Shown here: piece by piece, positions 25,327 through 34,153 of the stretch
Layout of the letters: the number at the start of each line of letters is the position of its first letter
Numbering within the stretch: position 1 is the stretch's first letter
Assembly (NCBI GenBank): GCA_041946965.1
Contig: JBHGBM010000024.1
Coordinates: 1-64,000, forward strand
Length of the DNA stretch: 64,000 bases
DNA from: JBHGBM01 sp041946965
Lineage (GTDB): Bacteria > Acidobacteriota > Terriglobia > Bryobacterales > Bryobacteraceae
Direction: 5' to 3'
The notes under the pieces: generated by a model
Told to the model about the DNA's origin: nothing
What the model saw: only the letters and a program-made list of their open reading frames with translations
Database searches by the model: none
Made by a program: the position numbers and the translations under genes

Positions 25327-26925
25327 TTGATTGGCGAGACGATCGGGCATTACAGAATCCTCGAGAAACTGGGCGAGGGAGGCATGGGTGTCGTCTATAA
25401 AGCGTACGACACGCACCTGGGCCGGCCCGTGGCTCTGAAGGTTCTTCCCCCCGACCGGGTGGCGGATCCCGACCGCAAACGCCGTTTTGTGCAAGAGGCT
25501 AAAGCGGCCTCGGCGCTGAATGACTCCAACATCGTCACGATTCACGATATCGACTCGTCCGCGGGCGTGGACTTCATCGCCATGGAGTACGTCCAGGGCC
25601 GGACTTTGCGGGAGACGATCGGCCCGAACGGCCTGGATTTCGACGCGGCCATCGGATACGCCACCGAACTGAGTGCGGCCATCGCCGCCGCGCACCGCGC
25701 GGGCATCGTGCACCGCGATCTCAAGCCGGCCTGGACCGCCTCCGGGTTCCGCAACATCTCTCCAGTGACCCGGCTGAGCAACTTTTTCGGGCAGGGTCCC
25801 GCGCCCGCGGGCAAGCACCTCGGCATGAATCCGCACGGCGCCTTCGATCTGGCCGGAAACGTAAAGGAGTGGTGCTGGAATGCGGCGGACGCGCCCGGCC
25901 GGCGGCGTTACATTCTGGGCGGGGCGTGGAACGAGCCCGTTTACATGTTCAACGACCCGGACGCGCAGACCCCCATCTCGCGGCTGGCCACCTATGGCTT
26001 TCGCTGCGTGAAGTTCCTCTCGCCGGTCTCGGCGCAGTTGCAGAGCCCGGCCGAGACGGCCCGGCGCGATTACCAGCGCGAAAAGCCCGCGGCCGACGAC
26101 GCGTTCCGCATCTATCGCAGCTTCTATGCGTACGACAAAACGAGGCTCGATCCGGCCGTCGAATCGACCGAGGACTCCGCCGAACACTGGAAACTCCAGA
26201 AGGTGACGTTCCACGCGGCCTACGGCGGTGAACGTGTCACGGCCTATCTTTACCTGCCTCGCGGCGTCGAGCCGCCGTATCAAACCATTGTTTTCTTCCC
26301 TGGTTCCTCAACCCTCCGGACGCGGCGCTTCGGGCCGAATACGCCGCAAGTCGCGGCGCAGCGTTCCGCCAGCTTCGATTTTCTGGTTCGGAGCGGGCGG
26401 GCGGTTCTGTATCCGGTATACAAGTCCACTTACGAACGCGGCGACGGCCTGCTCTCCGACCGCCCCAATATGACCAGCGGTTTTCGCGATCACGTGGTTC
26501 AGTGGTACAAGGATTTCGCGCGAAGCATCGACTACCTGGAAACGCGCAGCGACATCGATTCGCGCAAAATCGGCTATTACGGAAACAGTTGGGGCTCGAC
26601 GATGGGTCCCATCCTGCTCGCGCTCGAGGATCGCTGCCGCGCGGCAGTCTGGGCCATCGGCGGTTTCTGGCAGCAAAAGGGTCCGCCCGAAGTGGAGCAG
26701 ATCAACTTCGCGCCACGCGTGAAGATTCCAGTCCTGATGTTGAACGGCAAGTACGATTTTGTCTTCCCCGTCGACACCTCCCAGGCACCCATGTTTCAGT
26801 CGCTGGGCTCGCCCGCCAAAGACAAGCGGCACCTGCTGTTCGAGTCGGGCCACTCGGTTCCCCGAAAGGAACTCGTCACGGAAACGCTCCAGTGGTTCGA
26901 CAGGCATTTGGGCACAGTGAAATAG
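25327..26925 (+). CDS. Chimeric protein: Ser/Thr-kinase N-part joined to a formylglycine-enzyme-like tail and an alpha/beta hydrolase
   Basis: 532 aa from TTG 25327 (AGAGG ribosome site about 9 bases upstream). Residues 6-134 are a Hanks-type kinase N-lobe with G-loop GEGGMG, Lys38, Glu57 and HRDLKP at 129-134. Right there the kinase stops: no catalytic-loop Asn, no DFG, no APE. The chain continues in frame into the C-terminal part of a sulfatase-modifying-factor-like domain (GNVKEWCWNAAD, ILGGAWNEP, YGFRCVKF), then a hydrolase with nucleophile in GNSWGS, Asp in GKYDF and His in ESGHS. Full-length relatives in Solibacter-type bacteria carry the whole kinase, a membrane segment and a full SUMF1 domain. 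The kinase is dead; the hydrolase looks intact. Confidence 0.75.
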   Translation: MIGETIGHYRILEKLGEGGMGVVYKAYDTHLGRPVALKVLPPDRVADPDRKRRFVQEAKAASALNDSNIVTIHDIDSSAGVDFIAMEYVQGRTLRETIGPNGLDFDAAIGYATELSAAIAAAHRAGIVHRDLKPAWTASGFRNISPVTRLSNFFGQGPAPAGKHLGMNPHGAFDLAGNVKEWCWNAADAPGRRRYILGGAWNEPVYMFNDPDAQTPISRLATYGFRCVKFLSPVSAQLQSPAETARRDYQREKPAADDAFRIYRSFYAYDKTRLDPAVESTEDSAEHWKLQKVTFHAAYGGERVTAYLYLPRGVEPPYQTIVFFPGSSTLRTRRFGPNTPQVAAQRSASFDFLVRSGRAVLYPVYKSTYERGDGLLSDRPNMTSGFRDHVVQWYKDFARSIDYLETRSDIDSRKIGYYGNSWGSTMGPILLALEDRCRAAVWAIGGFWQQKGPPEVEQINFAPRVKIPVLMLNGKYDFVFPVDTSQAPMFQSLGSPAKDKRHLLFESGHSVPRKELVTETLQWFDRHLGTVK

Positions 26926-26931
26926 CCTGGT

Positions 26932-27774
26932 ATGCGCCGCTCCGAGTGGGTGCTGGTTGCCGCCTACATTTACACGGCGGCGATGTCGGCCCTGCTGCCC
27001 GTGAGCGGGCGCGTCACCGCCTCCGTCATCCTGCTGAACCTGACGGTGCTGGCAAGTTATCCGCTGCTGGCGTACGCGCACTCGTTGCGCGGCAACAGCC
27101 TGTTGGGGATCATGCGGGACTGGTATCCGTTCCCGCTTGCGCTGCTGATCTACCGCGAGATGGGCTGGTTTGCGCAGCCGCACGCCGGGCGCGAACTCGA
27201 GAGCTCCTGGGTGGTGTGGGACCGTGCGATACTGCGCGGTGGGTTGCAGGCGGCCATCGAGTCGCTCGGTCCCGTGCTGCCATCGCTGCTGGAGATCTGC
27301 TACGCGGTGGTGTACACTCTCGGGCTGTTCGTCATGGCGATGCTGTATGTGTACCATCGCCGCGAGCGTGCCGACCGCCTGCTGTTCGTGTTCCTGCTGA
27401 GCGTGTTCTTCTCCTACCTGCAATTTCCGTTCTGGCCTTCGGAACCGCCGCGCACGGTCTTTCCGGGCGAAGACTTCCCGCAGTACGACACGATCTTCCG
27501 CCGCTTCAACTGGTGGCTGCTGGCGGGCCACGGCATCCACACCAGCGTGTTTCCGAGCGCGCACGTTTCAGGCGCATTCGGCGCGGCGTTCGGGGCCATC
27601 CGCGCCCTGCCCGAAAAGCCGTGGCTGGGGCGCGGGCTGGTGATTACGGCGGTGCTGATCGCGATCGCCACGGTATACGGCCGGTACCACTACGCCGTCG
27701 ACGCGCTGGCCGGGTTCGCCATGGCGCTCGCCGCGCTGGCGGTGGCGCGGATGGGCGCATGCCGGCCGCGGTAG
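26932..27774 (+). CDS. PAP2-superfamily membrane phosphatase
   Basis: 280 aa with about seven hydrophobic segments. The phosphatidate-phosphatase/vanadium-haloperoxidase signature is in the C-terminal third: SVFPSAHVSG and VYGRYHYAVDALAG, supplying the two catalytic histidines, an Arg and an Asp. PAP2 enzymes dephosphorylate lipid phosphates such as phosphatidate or undecaprenyl diphosphate; inositol-phosphoceramide-synthase-like members look similar. It starts 6 bases after the chimeric hydrolase gene, so the two are probably co-transcribed. Confidence 0.82.
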   Translation: MRRSEWVLVAAYIYTAAMSALLPVSGRVTASVILLNLTVLASYPLLAYAHSLRGNSLLGIMRDWYPFPLALLIYREMGWFAQPHAGRELESSWVVWDRAILRGGLQAAIESLGPVLPSLLEICYAVVYTLGLFVMAMLYVYHRRERADRLLFVFLLSVFFSYLQFPFWPSEPPRTVFPGEDFPQYDTIFRRFNWWLLAGHGIHTSVFPSAHVSGAFGAAFGAIRALPEKPWLGRGLVITAVLIAIATVYGRYHYAVDALAGFAMALAALAVARMGACRPR

Positions 27775-27779
27775 CGCGG

Positions 27780-27785
27780 TACAAT
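27780..27785 (+). promoter_or_regulatory. -10-like box TACAAT before the enolase-superfamily gene
   Basis: TACAAT ends 6 bases before ATG 27792, the same sequence and spacing as at 15421. No Shine-Dalgarno sequence lies between, so a leaderless transcript is likely. No convincing -35. Confidence 0.45.
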
Positions 27786-27791
27786 CCCCAC

Positions 27792-29042
27792 ATGCGGCGT
27801 CGCGAGTTCGTGTTCTCATCCCTGGCCGCGCTCGCACCGAGGGGCGCGCGGCTCAGGATTTCGGCGGTGGAGATCTGGAAACTCGAGGGCCACAGGGAAG
27901 CCGCCACCGGGGTGAACCGGCAGCACCAGGTGAATCCGCTGCACGTTTACGACGAACTGCGGCCCAAGCCGTACCGCGACGGGAAACCCGTCGCCCGTCT
28001 CGCGTCCGTCTCCGCGCTGTACCTCAAGATCAAGACCGCCGAGGGCGTGGAGGGCACTTACGGGCCCGTGGACAAGGACGCCGCCATCGTGGTGGACCAG
28101 CAACTGCGGCCGTTCCTGATGGGCAAGGACGCGCTGGCGGGCGAGGCGCTGTGGGACCAGATGCATCGCTCCAACCGCCACTCGCGCCGGGGCCTTTTCA
28201 TGATGGGCATCAGTGCGGTGGATAACGCGCTTTGGGACCTGCGCGGCCGCTATTTCGAAACCCCCGTGTACCGCCTGCTCGGCGGGCCCACGCGCGAGAG
28301 CGTGGAGGCGTATGCGAGCTGCCTGGGCTATTCGCTCGAGCCGGACGCCATGTCACGCCGCGCCGCCGCGCTCAAGGAAGAAGGCTACCGCTACCAGAAA
28401 TGGTTCCTCGCCTACGGTCCCGGCGACGGCCCCGAGGGGCTCAGGAAGAACGTGGAGACGGTGCGCATCCTGCGCGAAGCGGTGGGCGACGATGTGCACC
28501 TCATGTTCGACGCCTACAACGGCTGGGATCTCACCTACGCCCTGGAGTGGGCCAGGCAGGTGGAACGCTGGCGTCCGCACTGGATCGAGGAAGCCTTCCA
28601 CCCCGAGAAGATCGAGAGCTTCGCGGCGCTGCGCCGCGCCATCGGCTTTCCGGTGGCTTCCGGCGAGCACCTGTACGGCCGCTGGGAAGTGGAACAGTAT
28701 CTGAACGCGGGGGCGCTCCACGTGGTTCAGGCCGACCCGGAGTGGTGCGGCGGCGCCAGCGAGCTGCTCAAGATCTGCACCGTGGCGTCGCTGCACGACG
28801 CGCAGGTGATCCCCCACGGCCACAGCATCCACGCGGCGCTGCACGTGGTGGGGAGCCAGTCGCCCATGACCTGTCCGCTGGCCGAGTACCTCATCATCAA
28901 GATGGGGTCGTACTACCACTTCGAAAAAGACGCGCCGCGGCCGGTGCGCGGGAAGCTCGCGCTTCCGGACCGGCCGGGCTTCGGCATCGAGTGGGACCCC
29001 GCCAAGGTGGAAAAGCAGACGAAGGTCAACTGGGCGGGCTAG
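27792..29042 (+). CDS. Mandelate racemase / muconate-lactonizing enzyme family protein (enolase superfamily)
   Basis: 416 aa. Tat-like or Sec leader (RRREFVFSSLAALAPRGA), capping domain, then a (beta/alpha)8 barrel: AVDNALWDLRGR, an acid/base Lys region (YRYQKWFLAYG), Mg ligands expected at LMFDAYNGWD, WIEEAFHP and ASGEHLYGRWE, and a His acid/base at QVIPHGHSIHAA. The motifs suit sugar-acid dehydratases (mannonate, galactonate or rhamnonate type) rather than racemases, but the substrate is not certain. An export-like leader is unusual for this family and may only reflect the common Solibacter RRREF start. Confidence 0.85.
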   Translation: MRRREFVFSSLAALAPRGARLRISAVEIWKLEGHREAATGVNRQHQVNPLHVYDELRPKPYRDGKPVARLASVSALYLKIKTAEGVEGTYGPVDKDAAIVVDQQLRPFLMGKDALAGEALWDQMHRSNRHSRRGLFMMGISAVDNALWDLRGRYFETPVYRLLGGPTRESVEAYASCLGYSLEPDAMSRRAAALKEEGYRYQKWFLAYGPGDGPEGLRKNVETVRILREAVGDDVHLMFDAYNGWDLTYALEWARQVERWRPHWIEEAFHPEKIESFAALRRAIGFPVASGEHLYGRWEVEQYLNAGALHVVQADPEWCGGASELLKICTVASLHDAQVIPHGHSIHAALHVVGSQSPMTCPLAEYLIIKMGSYYHFEKDAPRPVRGKLALPDRPGFGIEWDPAKVEKQTKVNWAG

Positions 29043-29045
29043 CGG

Positions 29046-29360
29046 CTACTTCGCCGGCTGGATGTTCTCGACCTTGATGATCCTGGTTTTCTCGTAGAGC
29101 GTGCCGGTGACGTTCACCTTCCGGCCGGCGAACTTTTCGGGCGTCTGCTGGTCGCTGAGCACGTACATGTCTTTGCCCACCAGCAGGGCGTACTTGTAGC
29201 CCTGCTTCACGCATTCGCGCACGCATTTCTCATCCGGTTTCACGCCCATGTGAGCGTGGTTGGCGCCGCACATGGTGTCGGTGATGACGCCGGTGTAGTT
29301 CTTAGGGGCGGCGCCCACAGCGAGGACGCCGGCCAGGATCATAGTAGCGAGGGTCTTCAT
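29046..29360 (-). CDS. Small secreted DUF5818-type protein
   Basis: 104 aa: signal peptide (MKTLATMILAGVLAVGA), then an OB-like small domain with MCGANHAHMG, EKCVRECVKQGYKYALL and KFAGRKVNVTGTLYEKTRIIKV. This arrangement (DxMC...C..C...VTG) is found in many short exported proteins of Acidobacteriota; no function is established. Conserved cysteines suggest a disulfide or metal site. An AAAGGAC ribosome site precedes the ATG. It lies 12 bases downstream of the lytic transglycosylase gene, likely in one unit. Confidence 0.75.
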   Translation of the reverse strand: MKTLATMILAGVLAVGAAPKNYTGVITDTMCGANHAHMGVKPDEKCVRECVKQGYKYALLVGKDMYVLSDQQTPEKFAGRKVNVTGTLYEKTRIIKVENIQPAK

Positions 29361-29372
29361 ATTACAGTCCTT

Positions 29373-30002
29373 TCAAAAAGTCCATGCCGCAGTTCGGCCA
29401 CCGATTGCCTGATTTGAGGCGCCCCGCATGGCCGCAAGCACCGCGGGAACGTAGTTGCGAGTCTCCAGCGGGAGATAGCTGCGGATAGCCGCGAACTCGC
29501 GCGCGCCGGCCCGCTCGATGGCGCGCAACACCGTGTTTTCACCCGCGTTATAGGCGGCGAGCGCCAGCGGCCACGCGCGGAACAGGCCGTAGAGGTCGCG
29601 CAAGTAGCGCGCCGCGGCCTGCGTGGAACGGACGGCGTCGAGGCGCTCATCGCGGGCGCCGGAGACCCTGAGCCCGTACCGCTCGGCGGTTTCCGGCATC
29701 AGTTGCCACATGCCGCGCGCGCCCTTGGGCGAGAGCGCGTCCGGGCGGAAGCCGCTTTCCACCTTGGCCACCGCCACCAGTTCCGGCGGCACACCTTCGC
29801 TGCGCAGGATGCCGGCGAGCCCGGTCGGCTCCCGCGCCGGTTCCAGCGCCGCGCGTGCGGCGGGGGCGTGCGGCGGCGCGGGGGCGGCAGCCCGCATCAG
29901 GGTCTCGTCCAGCCGGCGGGAGATCCGGGCCTCGATGGCGGCGAACGGGTTTTCGGCGCGCGCGGCCACTGCCGCCAGCGCGAAGATCAGAATTACGCGC
30001 AC
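29373..30002 (-). CDS. Lytic transglycosylase, SLT domain
   Basis: 209 aa from GTG 30002 (GGAGG five bases upstream; an earlier GTG at 30014 is less well placed). Signal peptide (MRVILIFALAAVAARAE), an alanine/proline spacer, and a Slt/MltE-like catalytic domain: catalytic Glu in KVESGFRPDALSPKGARGMWQLMP, AARYLRDLY and LALAAYNAGENTV. It cleaves peptidoglycan between MurNAc and GlcNAc to give anhydro ends in the periplasm. Divergent from the CHASE2 kinase gene. Confidence 0.9.
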   Translation of the reverse strand: MRVILIFALAAVAARAENPFAAIEARISRRLDETLMRAAAPAPPHAPAARAALEPAREPTGLAGILRSEGVPPELVAVAKVESGFRPDALSPKGARGMWQLMPETAERYGLRVSGARDERLDAVRSTQAAARYLRDLYGLFRAWPLALAAYNAGENTVLRAIERAGAREFAAIRSYLPLETRNYVPAVLAAMRGASNQAIGGRTAAWTF

Positions 30003-30046
30003 GGAAACCTCCACAGTGCACGTCGCGTGCCAAGATGTAGAGCGGA

Positions 30047-30052
30047 TATATT
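30047..30052 (+). promoter_or_regulatory. -10-like box TATATT before the CHASE2 kinase
   Basis: TATATT ends 8 bases before GTG 30061. The GGAG inside that spacer could act as ribosome site if transcription starts further upstream; otherwise the message is nearly leaderless. Confidence 0.35.
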
Positions 30053-30060
30053 GGAGTGAA

Positions 30061-31845
30061 GTGAAGCGACCGGGGATGATCAGGTTGGGCTATGGGGTGG
30101 CGCTCGCCGCGCTCGTCCCGTTGCTGGCGTGGAACGGTTTTACCCAGCAGATGAACGCGGCGTGCTACGACCTCATGGTGCGACTGCGCGGCCCGGCGGT
30201 GGACAGCCGCGTGGCGCTGCTGGCCATTGACGACCAGACCGCTGCCCGATATGGGCCATTGCCGCTCGACCGCGGCCTGCTGGCCCAGGCGCTGGAAGCG
30301 GTGGCCGTGGCCAGGCCGCGCACGCTGGCGGTGGACCTGCTGCTGGCGGGGGAACGCCCGGAAGACGGCCGGCTGGCGCGGGCGCTGGCACGGTTCCCGC
30401 GGGTGGTTCTCGGCGCCGCGATTGAAGCCGGCGAGGGGGCGGAGTGGATCCTTCCTGCGCCTCGGTTGCGCGACGCTGGCGCCCTTGGACATGTGCACGC
30501 GGCGCCGGATCCGGATGGCGTGGTGCGCTCCGTGCTGCTGGCCAAAGCGGCTGCCGGAAGGCGTTTGTGGGCGCTCGCTTTTGAGACTGTGTACGGCGCG
30601 GAACGGCCCGTCGAGGCCCGCGCATTTCTCACCGCCGGCGGCGCGCGCATTCCCGCCGAGGCCGACGAACGGCGCATGTGGATCAATTTTGCGGGCCCGG
30701 AAGGCGCTTTCGAGCGTATCTCGCTGGGCTCCGTGCTGGACGGCAGCGCCGACATCTCGCGGTTTCGCGGCAAGACCGTGATCGTCGGCGTGACGGCGCA
30801 GGGCGGCGGCGACCGTATGTTTACTCCGGTCTCCTCGGGGCTCGGCATGAGCGGCGTCGAGGTCCACGCCAATATTGTCCGGACCCTTGCGGACCAGGCC
30901 TTCCTGGCGCCGGTCGCGCCTGCCGTCGAAATGGCCGCTTACGTGTTCCTTTGCGTGGCGTTTCTGTGGGCCGCGGTGCGGCTGCGGGGCGCGGCGCTCC
31001 TGCTGGCCCTGGCGGCCGGGTGCGCGGTCCTGGTGGTCTTCTGCGGTCTGGCGCTGCGCATGGGATCGATCTGGCCGCTGGCGTCCATGCTGGCGGTGTT
31101 CGCGGCGGCCTCCGCCATCGGCGGAGCGGGAGAGTACGCGCTGGCCGTGGCGGCGTGGCGCGAATCGGAAGCGCGCCGCCGCGAGTCCGCTTTCCGCGTG
31201 CAGGCCATCGCTCATGAAATCGGCACGCCGCTCACGGCCATCCAGGGATCGAGCGAGCTGATCGCCGGAGAGACGGTGCCCGCGGGCGAACGCGCCGAGA
31301 TCGCCGGTCTGATCCACAAGGAATCCAAGCGGCTGGCGGAAATCGTGCGCGCCTTTCTCAGCGTGGAGCGCATCTCCGCGGGGACGCTCGCGCTGGAGAA
31401 GCAGCCGGTGGCCCTCGATGCGCTGTGCGCCGAGGTGCTGGAGCGCGCGCGGCTGTACGCCTCGCGCAAGCAGATCCAGATCGAGGCCAGGACCCCCGCG
31501 GTGACCGTGCAGGCCGATCCCGGGTTGCTTTCGCTCGCGGTCTACAACCTGCTGACCAACGCGGTGAAGTACAGCCCGAAGCGCTCGACGGTGCACGTCG
31601 CCATTGAGGACGGCCCGCGCGTGCGCATCAGCGTCGCCGACGAGGGTTGCGGGATTGCCGCCGGCGAACAGCGCCGCATCTTCGAGCGGTTCTATCGCGC
31701 GCCGGGCGCCGCCGAGGAAGGCGCGGGCATAGGGCTCGCGCTGGTGAAGGAGATTGTGGCGCAACACGGCGGCGAAGTGCAGGTGAAGAGCCGTCCGGGG
31801 GCGGGCTCGCGGTTCGCCATCGTGCTGCCGAAGGGAAACGGATGA
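30061..31845 (+). CDS. CHASE2-domain sensor histidine kinase
   Basis: 594 aa. One N-terminal membrane helix (YGVALAALVPLLAWNGF), a periplasmic CHASE2 domain (about 30-280: CYDLMVRLRGPA, VALLAIDDQTAARYG, DISRFRGKTVIVGVTA, TPVSSGLGMSGVEVHANIV), three further helices, then HisKA with His in AIAHEIGTPLTAIQG and HATPase_c (YNLLTNAVKYSP, DEGCGI, GAGIGLALVKEIVAQHGG). It senses an unknown periplasmic signal. The stop overlaps the start of the sigma54 regulator (ATGA), so the two form a two-component pair. Confidence 0.92.
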   Translation: MKRPGMIRLGYGVALAALVPLLAWNGFTQQMNAACYDLMVRLRGPAVDSRVALLAIDDQTAARYGPLPLDRGLLAQALEAVAVARPRTLAVDLLLAGERPEDGRLARALARFPRVVLGAAIEAGEGAEWILPAPRLRDAGALGHVHAAPDPDGVVRSVLLAKAAAGRRLWALAFETVYGAERPVEARAFLTAGGARIPAEADERRMWINFAGPEGAFERISLGSVLDGSADISRFRGKTVIVGVTAQGGGDRMFTPVSSGLGMSGVEVHANIVRTLADQAFLAPVAPAVEMAAYVFLCVAFLWAAVRLRGAALLLALAAGCAVLVVFCGLALRMGSIWPLASMLAVFAAASAIGGAGEYALAVAAWRESEARRRESAFRVQAIAHEIGTPLTAIQGSSELIAGETVPAGERAEIAGLIHKESKRLAEIVRAFLSVERISAGTLALEKQPVALDALCAEVLERARLYASRKQIQIEARTPAVTVQADPGLLSLAVYNLLTNAVKYSPKRSTVHVAIEDGPRVRISVADEGCGIAAGEQRRIFERFYRAPGAAEEGAGIGLALVKEIVAQHGGEVQVKSRPGAGSRFAIVLPKGNG

Positions 31846-33140
31846 GCAAGCCGCGCATCCTGGTGATCGACGACGACGAGTCCATCACCTCCACGGTTGC
31901 GCGCATGCTGCGCGCCAAGGGTTACGAGGTTGCGGTCGCCAACGACGGCGAAGACGCGCTGGAGGCGATCCGCGCCGGCGGCTATCCCGTGATTGTGAGC
32001 GACATCTACATCGACCGGGTCACGGGCCTCGACGTGCTGCGGGAGGCGCGCGCCGCCAACCCGCGTGCGGCTGTCATCCTGATGACCGCGCGCGCCTCGG
32101 TTTCCACTGCCGTGGAGGCCGAAACGGGCGGGGCGTTCGAGTACCTGGCGAAGCCGTTCGAAATGAGCGCGCTGCTCGGGGCGGTGGAGCGCGCCTGCGC
32201 CGCGCCCGTGGATCCCGGGCCCGCGGCCGAAGACCTGGGCGCGTTTGGCGAGATGGTGGGCTTTTCGCCCGCCATGGTCGAGGTGTATAAGCGCATCGCG
32301 CGCTTCGCCCGCTCCGATGACACGGTGCTGATCACCGGCGAGACCGGCGCGGGAAAGGAACTGGTGGCGCGCGCCATTCACGACCACAGCGCCCGCGCCC
32401 GCGCTCCGTTTGTTGCCGTGGACTCGGGTGCGGTGCCGGGGACGCTTTGGGAATCGGAGCTGTTCGGCTCTGTGCGCGGCGCTTTCACCGGGGCGGACCG
32501 CGACCGCACGGGTGTGGTGGAAGCCGCGCGCGGCGGCACGGTGTTTTTGGACGAAATCGGCGAGATTCCCCTGGAATTTCAGCCTAAGCTGCTGCGCTTT
32601 CTTCAGGAACGCGAATACCGGCCGGTGGGCTCCGGGGCGCCGCGCCGGGCCGACGTGCGCGTCATCGCCGCCACCAATCGCCAGCTCGAAACGATGCTGC
32701 GCGAAGGCCGCTTTCGCGAGGATCTGTACTACCGCATCAACGTACTGCGCATCGACGTGCCGCCGCTGCGCGAACGCCGCGCGGACATCCCGCACTTGGT
32801 ACGCCGTTTTCTGGGCGAAGCGCCGCTTGCGCTCGGCCCGGACGCCATGGGCGCCCTGGAGCGGCACGAATGGCCCGGCAACGTGCGCGAATTGCAGAAC
32901 GTAGTACGGCGGCTGGTCGCGCTGAGCCGGCCCGGGGCCGTTGACGCCGAAGCCGTGCGCGCCGCTCTCAGTCAATCCGAGGTGGAGGAGGAGGACAGCC
33001 GCGAGCTCGGCGAAGTGGAACGCCGCCAGATCCTGCGGGTGCTGGAGGAGACCGGCGGCAACAAGACGCGCGCAGCGGAGATTTTGGGCATTCAGCGGCG
33101 CACGCTTTATAAGAAGCTCGCCCGGATGGAGCGTCAGTAG
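31842..33140 (+). CDS. Sigma54-dependent NtrC-family response regulator
   Basis: 432 aa. Receiver domain (VIDDDE, Asp54 in VSDIYID, KPF), AAA+ domain with Walker A GETGAGKE, the sigma54-contacting GAFTGA loop, Walker B GGTVFLDEIGE and an arginine-finger region (NRQLETMLREGRFREDLYYRIN), and a Fis-type helix-turn-helix (GNKTRAAEILGIQRRTLYKKL). When phosphorylated by the CHASE2 kinase it should activate sigma54 promoters. Target genes are not identifiable here. Its 3' end overlaps a convergent DUF2891 gene by 7 bases. Confidence 0.95.
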   Translation: MSKPRILVIDDDESITSTVARMLRAKGYEVAVANDGEDALEAIRAGGYPVIVSDIYIDRVTGLDVLREARAANPRAAVILMTARASVSTAVEAETGGAFEYLAKPFEMSALLGAVERACAAPVDPGPAAEDLGAFGEMVGFSPAMVEVYKRIARFARSDDTVLITGETGAGKELVARAIHDHSARARAPFVAVDSGAVPGTLWESELFGSVRGAFTGADRDRTGVVEAARGGTVFLDEIGEIPLEFQPKLLRFLQEREYRPVGSGAPRRADVRVIAATNRQLETMLREGRFREDLYYRINVLRIDVPPLRERRADIPHLVRRFLGEAPLALGPDAMGALERHEWPGNVRELQNVVRRLVALSRPGAVDAEAVRAALSQSEVEEEDSRELGEVERRQILRVLEETGGNKTRAAEILGIQRRTLYKKLARMERQ

Positions 33141-34153
33141 CTGCAATACGCCGCGAACGTGCCCAGCCAGTGCCCGCCTTCGTAATGCTCGTCCGTGATC
33201 GCGGCGAGCCCCGCTTTCCGATGCGTCGCGGCCGATGCTTCGTACGTCTTGCGCCGCGCGTCACCCGCGGGCAGCGCTTTCGCAATCGCGCTCAACATCC
33301 ACGCCCGGCTCAGGTTCAATCCCGCCAGGTGGACCAGTTTCGGATCGCCCGGGTCCGTAACCACCGCGGGCCCGAGTCCCGCGATGGATGGCAGGAATTT
33401 CGAGAGCCACGCGGCGAACCGGGCCGGCGGCAGCACGCGCCGCATTACGTCCGCTTCCGCCAAACACGGCGATAAAAAATCCTCGCCCGAAGGTTCGTAA
33501 TGGAGAGGACACGCGGTGTCGGCGGCGTAAAACTCCAGGCTGCGCGATTCGAGCAGCGACCGGAAGGCCGCATCGCCCGCCACGCGCGCCCAATCGAGCA
33601 TCAGGCCGAGCGCGAAGGCCGTCTGGCTGTGCTCGCCCGAGCGCACCGGCCGCGAAAGTTTCGGCAGCCACGCGGAAAGGCGCTCCACCGCGGCGCGTTC
33701 CAGCGGCGTGAGCGCCGCCGCCCAGCGCTTCGCCTCCGTGTCATTCCACTGGCGAAGCTCCGCGGCGAGTTGCAGCAGCCACGCCAGGCCGTAGGGCCGC
33801 TCGAAACTCGCCCGTCCCGGCGCGTTCAGATACGCGGCCTCGGCCGCGATGTTGGCCGGAGTCAGGCTGCGCGCCAGCTCCGCGCGGGCGCGGGGCGCGA
33901 ATTCCGCCCGCGGGAAGCTGCGGGCCAACCGCGCCAGCAGCCAGTGGCCGTGCACCGAGGAGTGCCAGTCGTAGCAGCCGTAGAAGGCGGGCGTCAATGC
34001 CCGCGGCGGCTTTACGTCGGCGTCGGATTCAAGGCTGTGGGCAAGCTTGTTGGGGTACTCCTTGTGTACGCAATCGAGCGCCATCTGCGCGAAGCGCGCC
34101 GCCTGCTGCTGGTCGAAATCCGCCATCATGAGCAACGCCAGAAGCGCGATCAT
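33134..34153 (-). CDS. DUF2891 family protein
   Basis: 339 aa. Recognised by the family block PAFYGCYDWHSSVHGHW and helical repeats resembling an (alpha/alpha)6 barrel; RPVRSGEHSQTAFALGL and FLSPCLAEADVMRRVL are further conserved parts. DUF2891 proteins are uncharacterised but look like glycoside-hydrolase-type barrels. A short hydrophobic N-terminus (MIALLALLMMA) may be a weak signal. The ATG overlaps the stop of the DUF1080 gene by ATGA, so the two are translationally coupled. Confidence 0.8.
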   Translation of the reverse strand: MIALLALLMMADFDQQQAARFAQMALDCVHKEYPNKLAHSLESDADVKPPRALTPAFYGCYDWHSSVHGHWLLARLARSFPRAEFAPRARAELARSLTPANIAAEAAYLNAPGRASFERPYGLAWLLQLAAELRQWNDTEAKRWAAALTPLERAAVERLSAWLPKLSRPVRSGEHSQTAFALGLMLDWARVAGDAAFRSLLESRSLEFYAADTACPLHYEPSGEDFLSPCLAEADVMRRVLPPARFAAWLSKFLPSIAGLGPAVVTDPGDPKLVHLAGLNLSRAWMLSAIAKALPAGDARRKTYEASAATHRKAGLAAITDEHYEGGHWLGTFAAYCSY

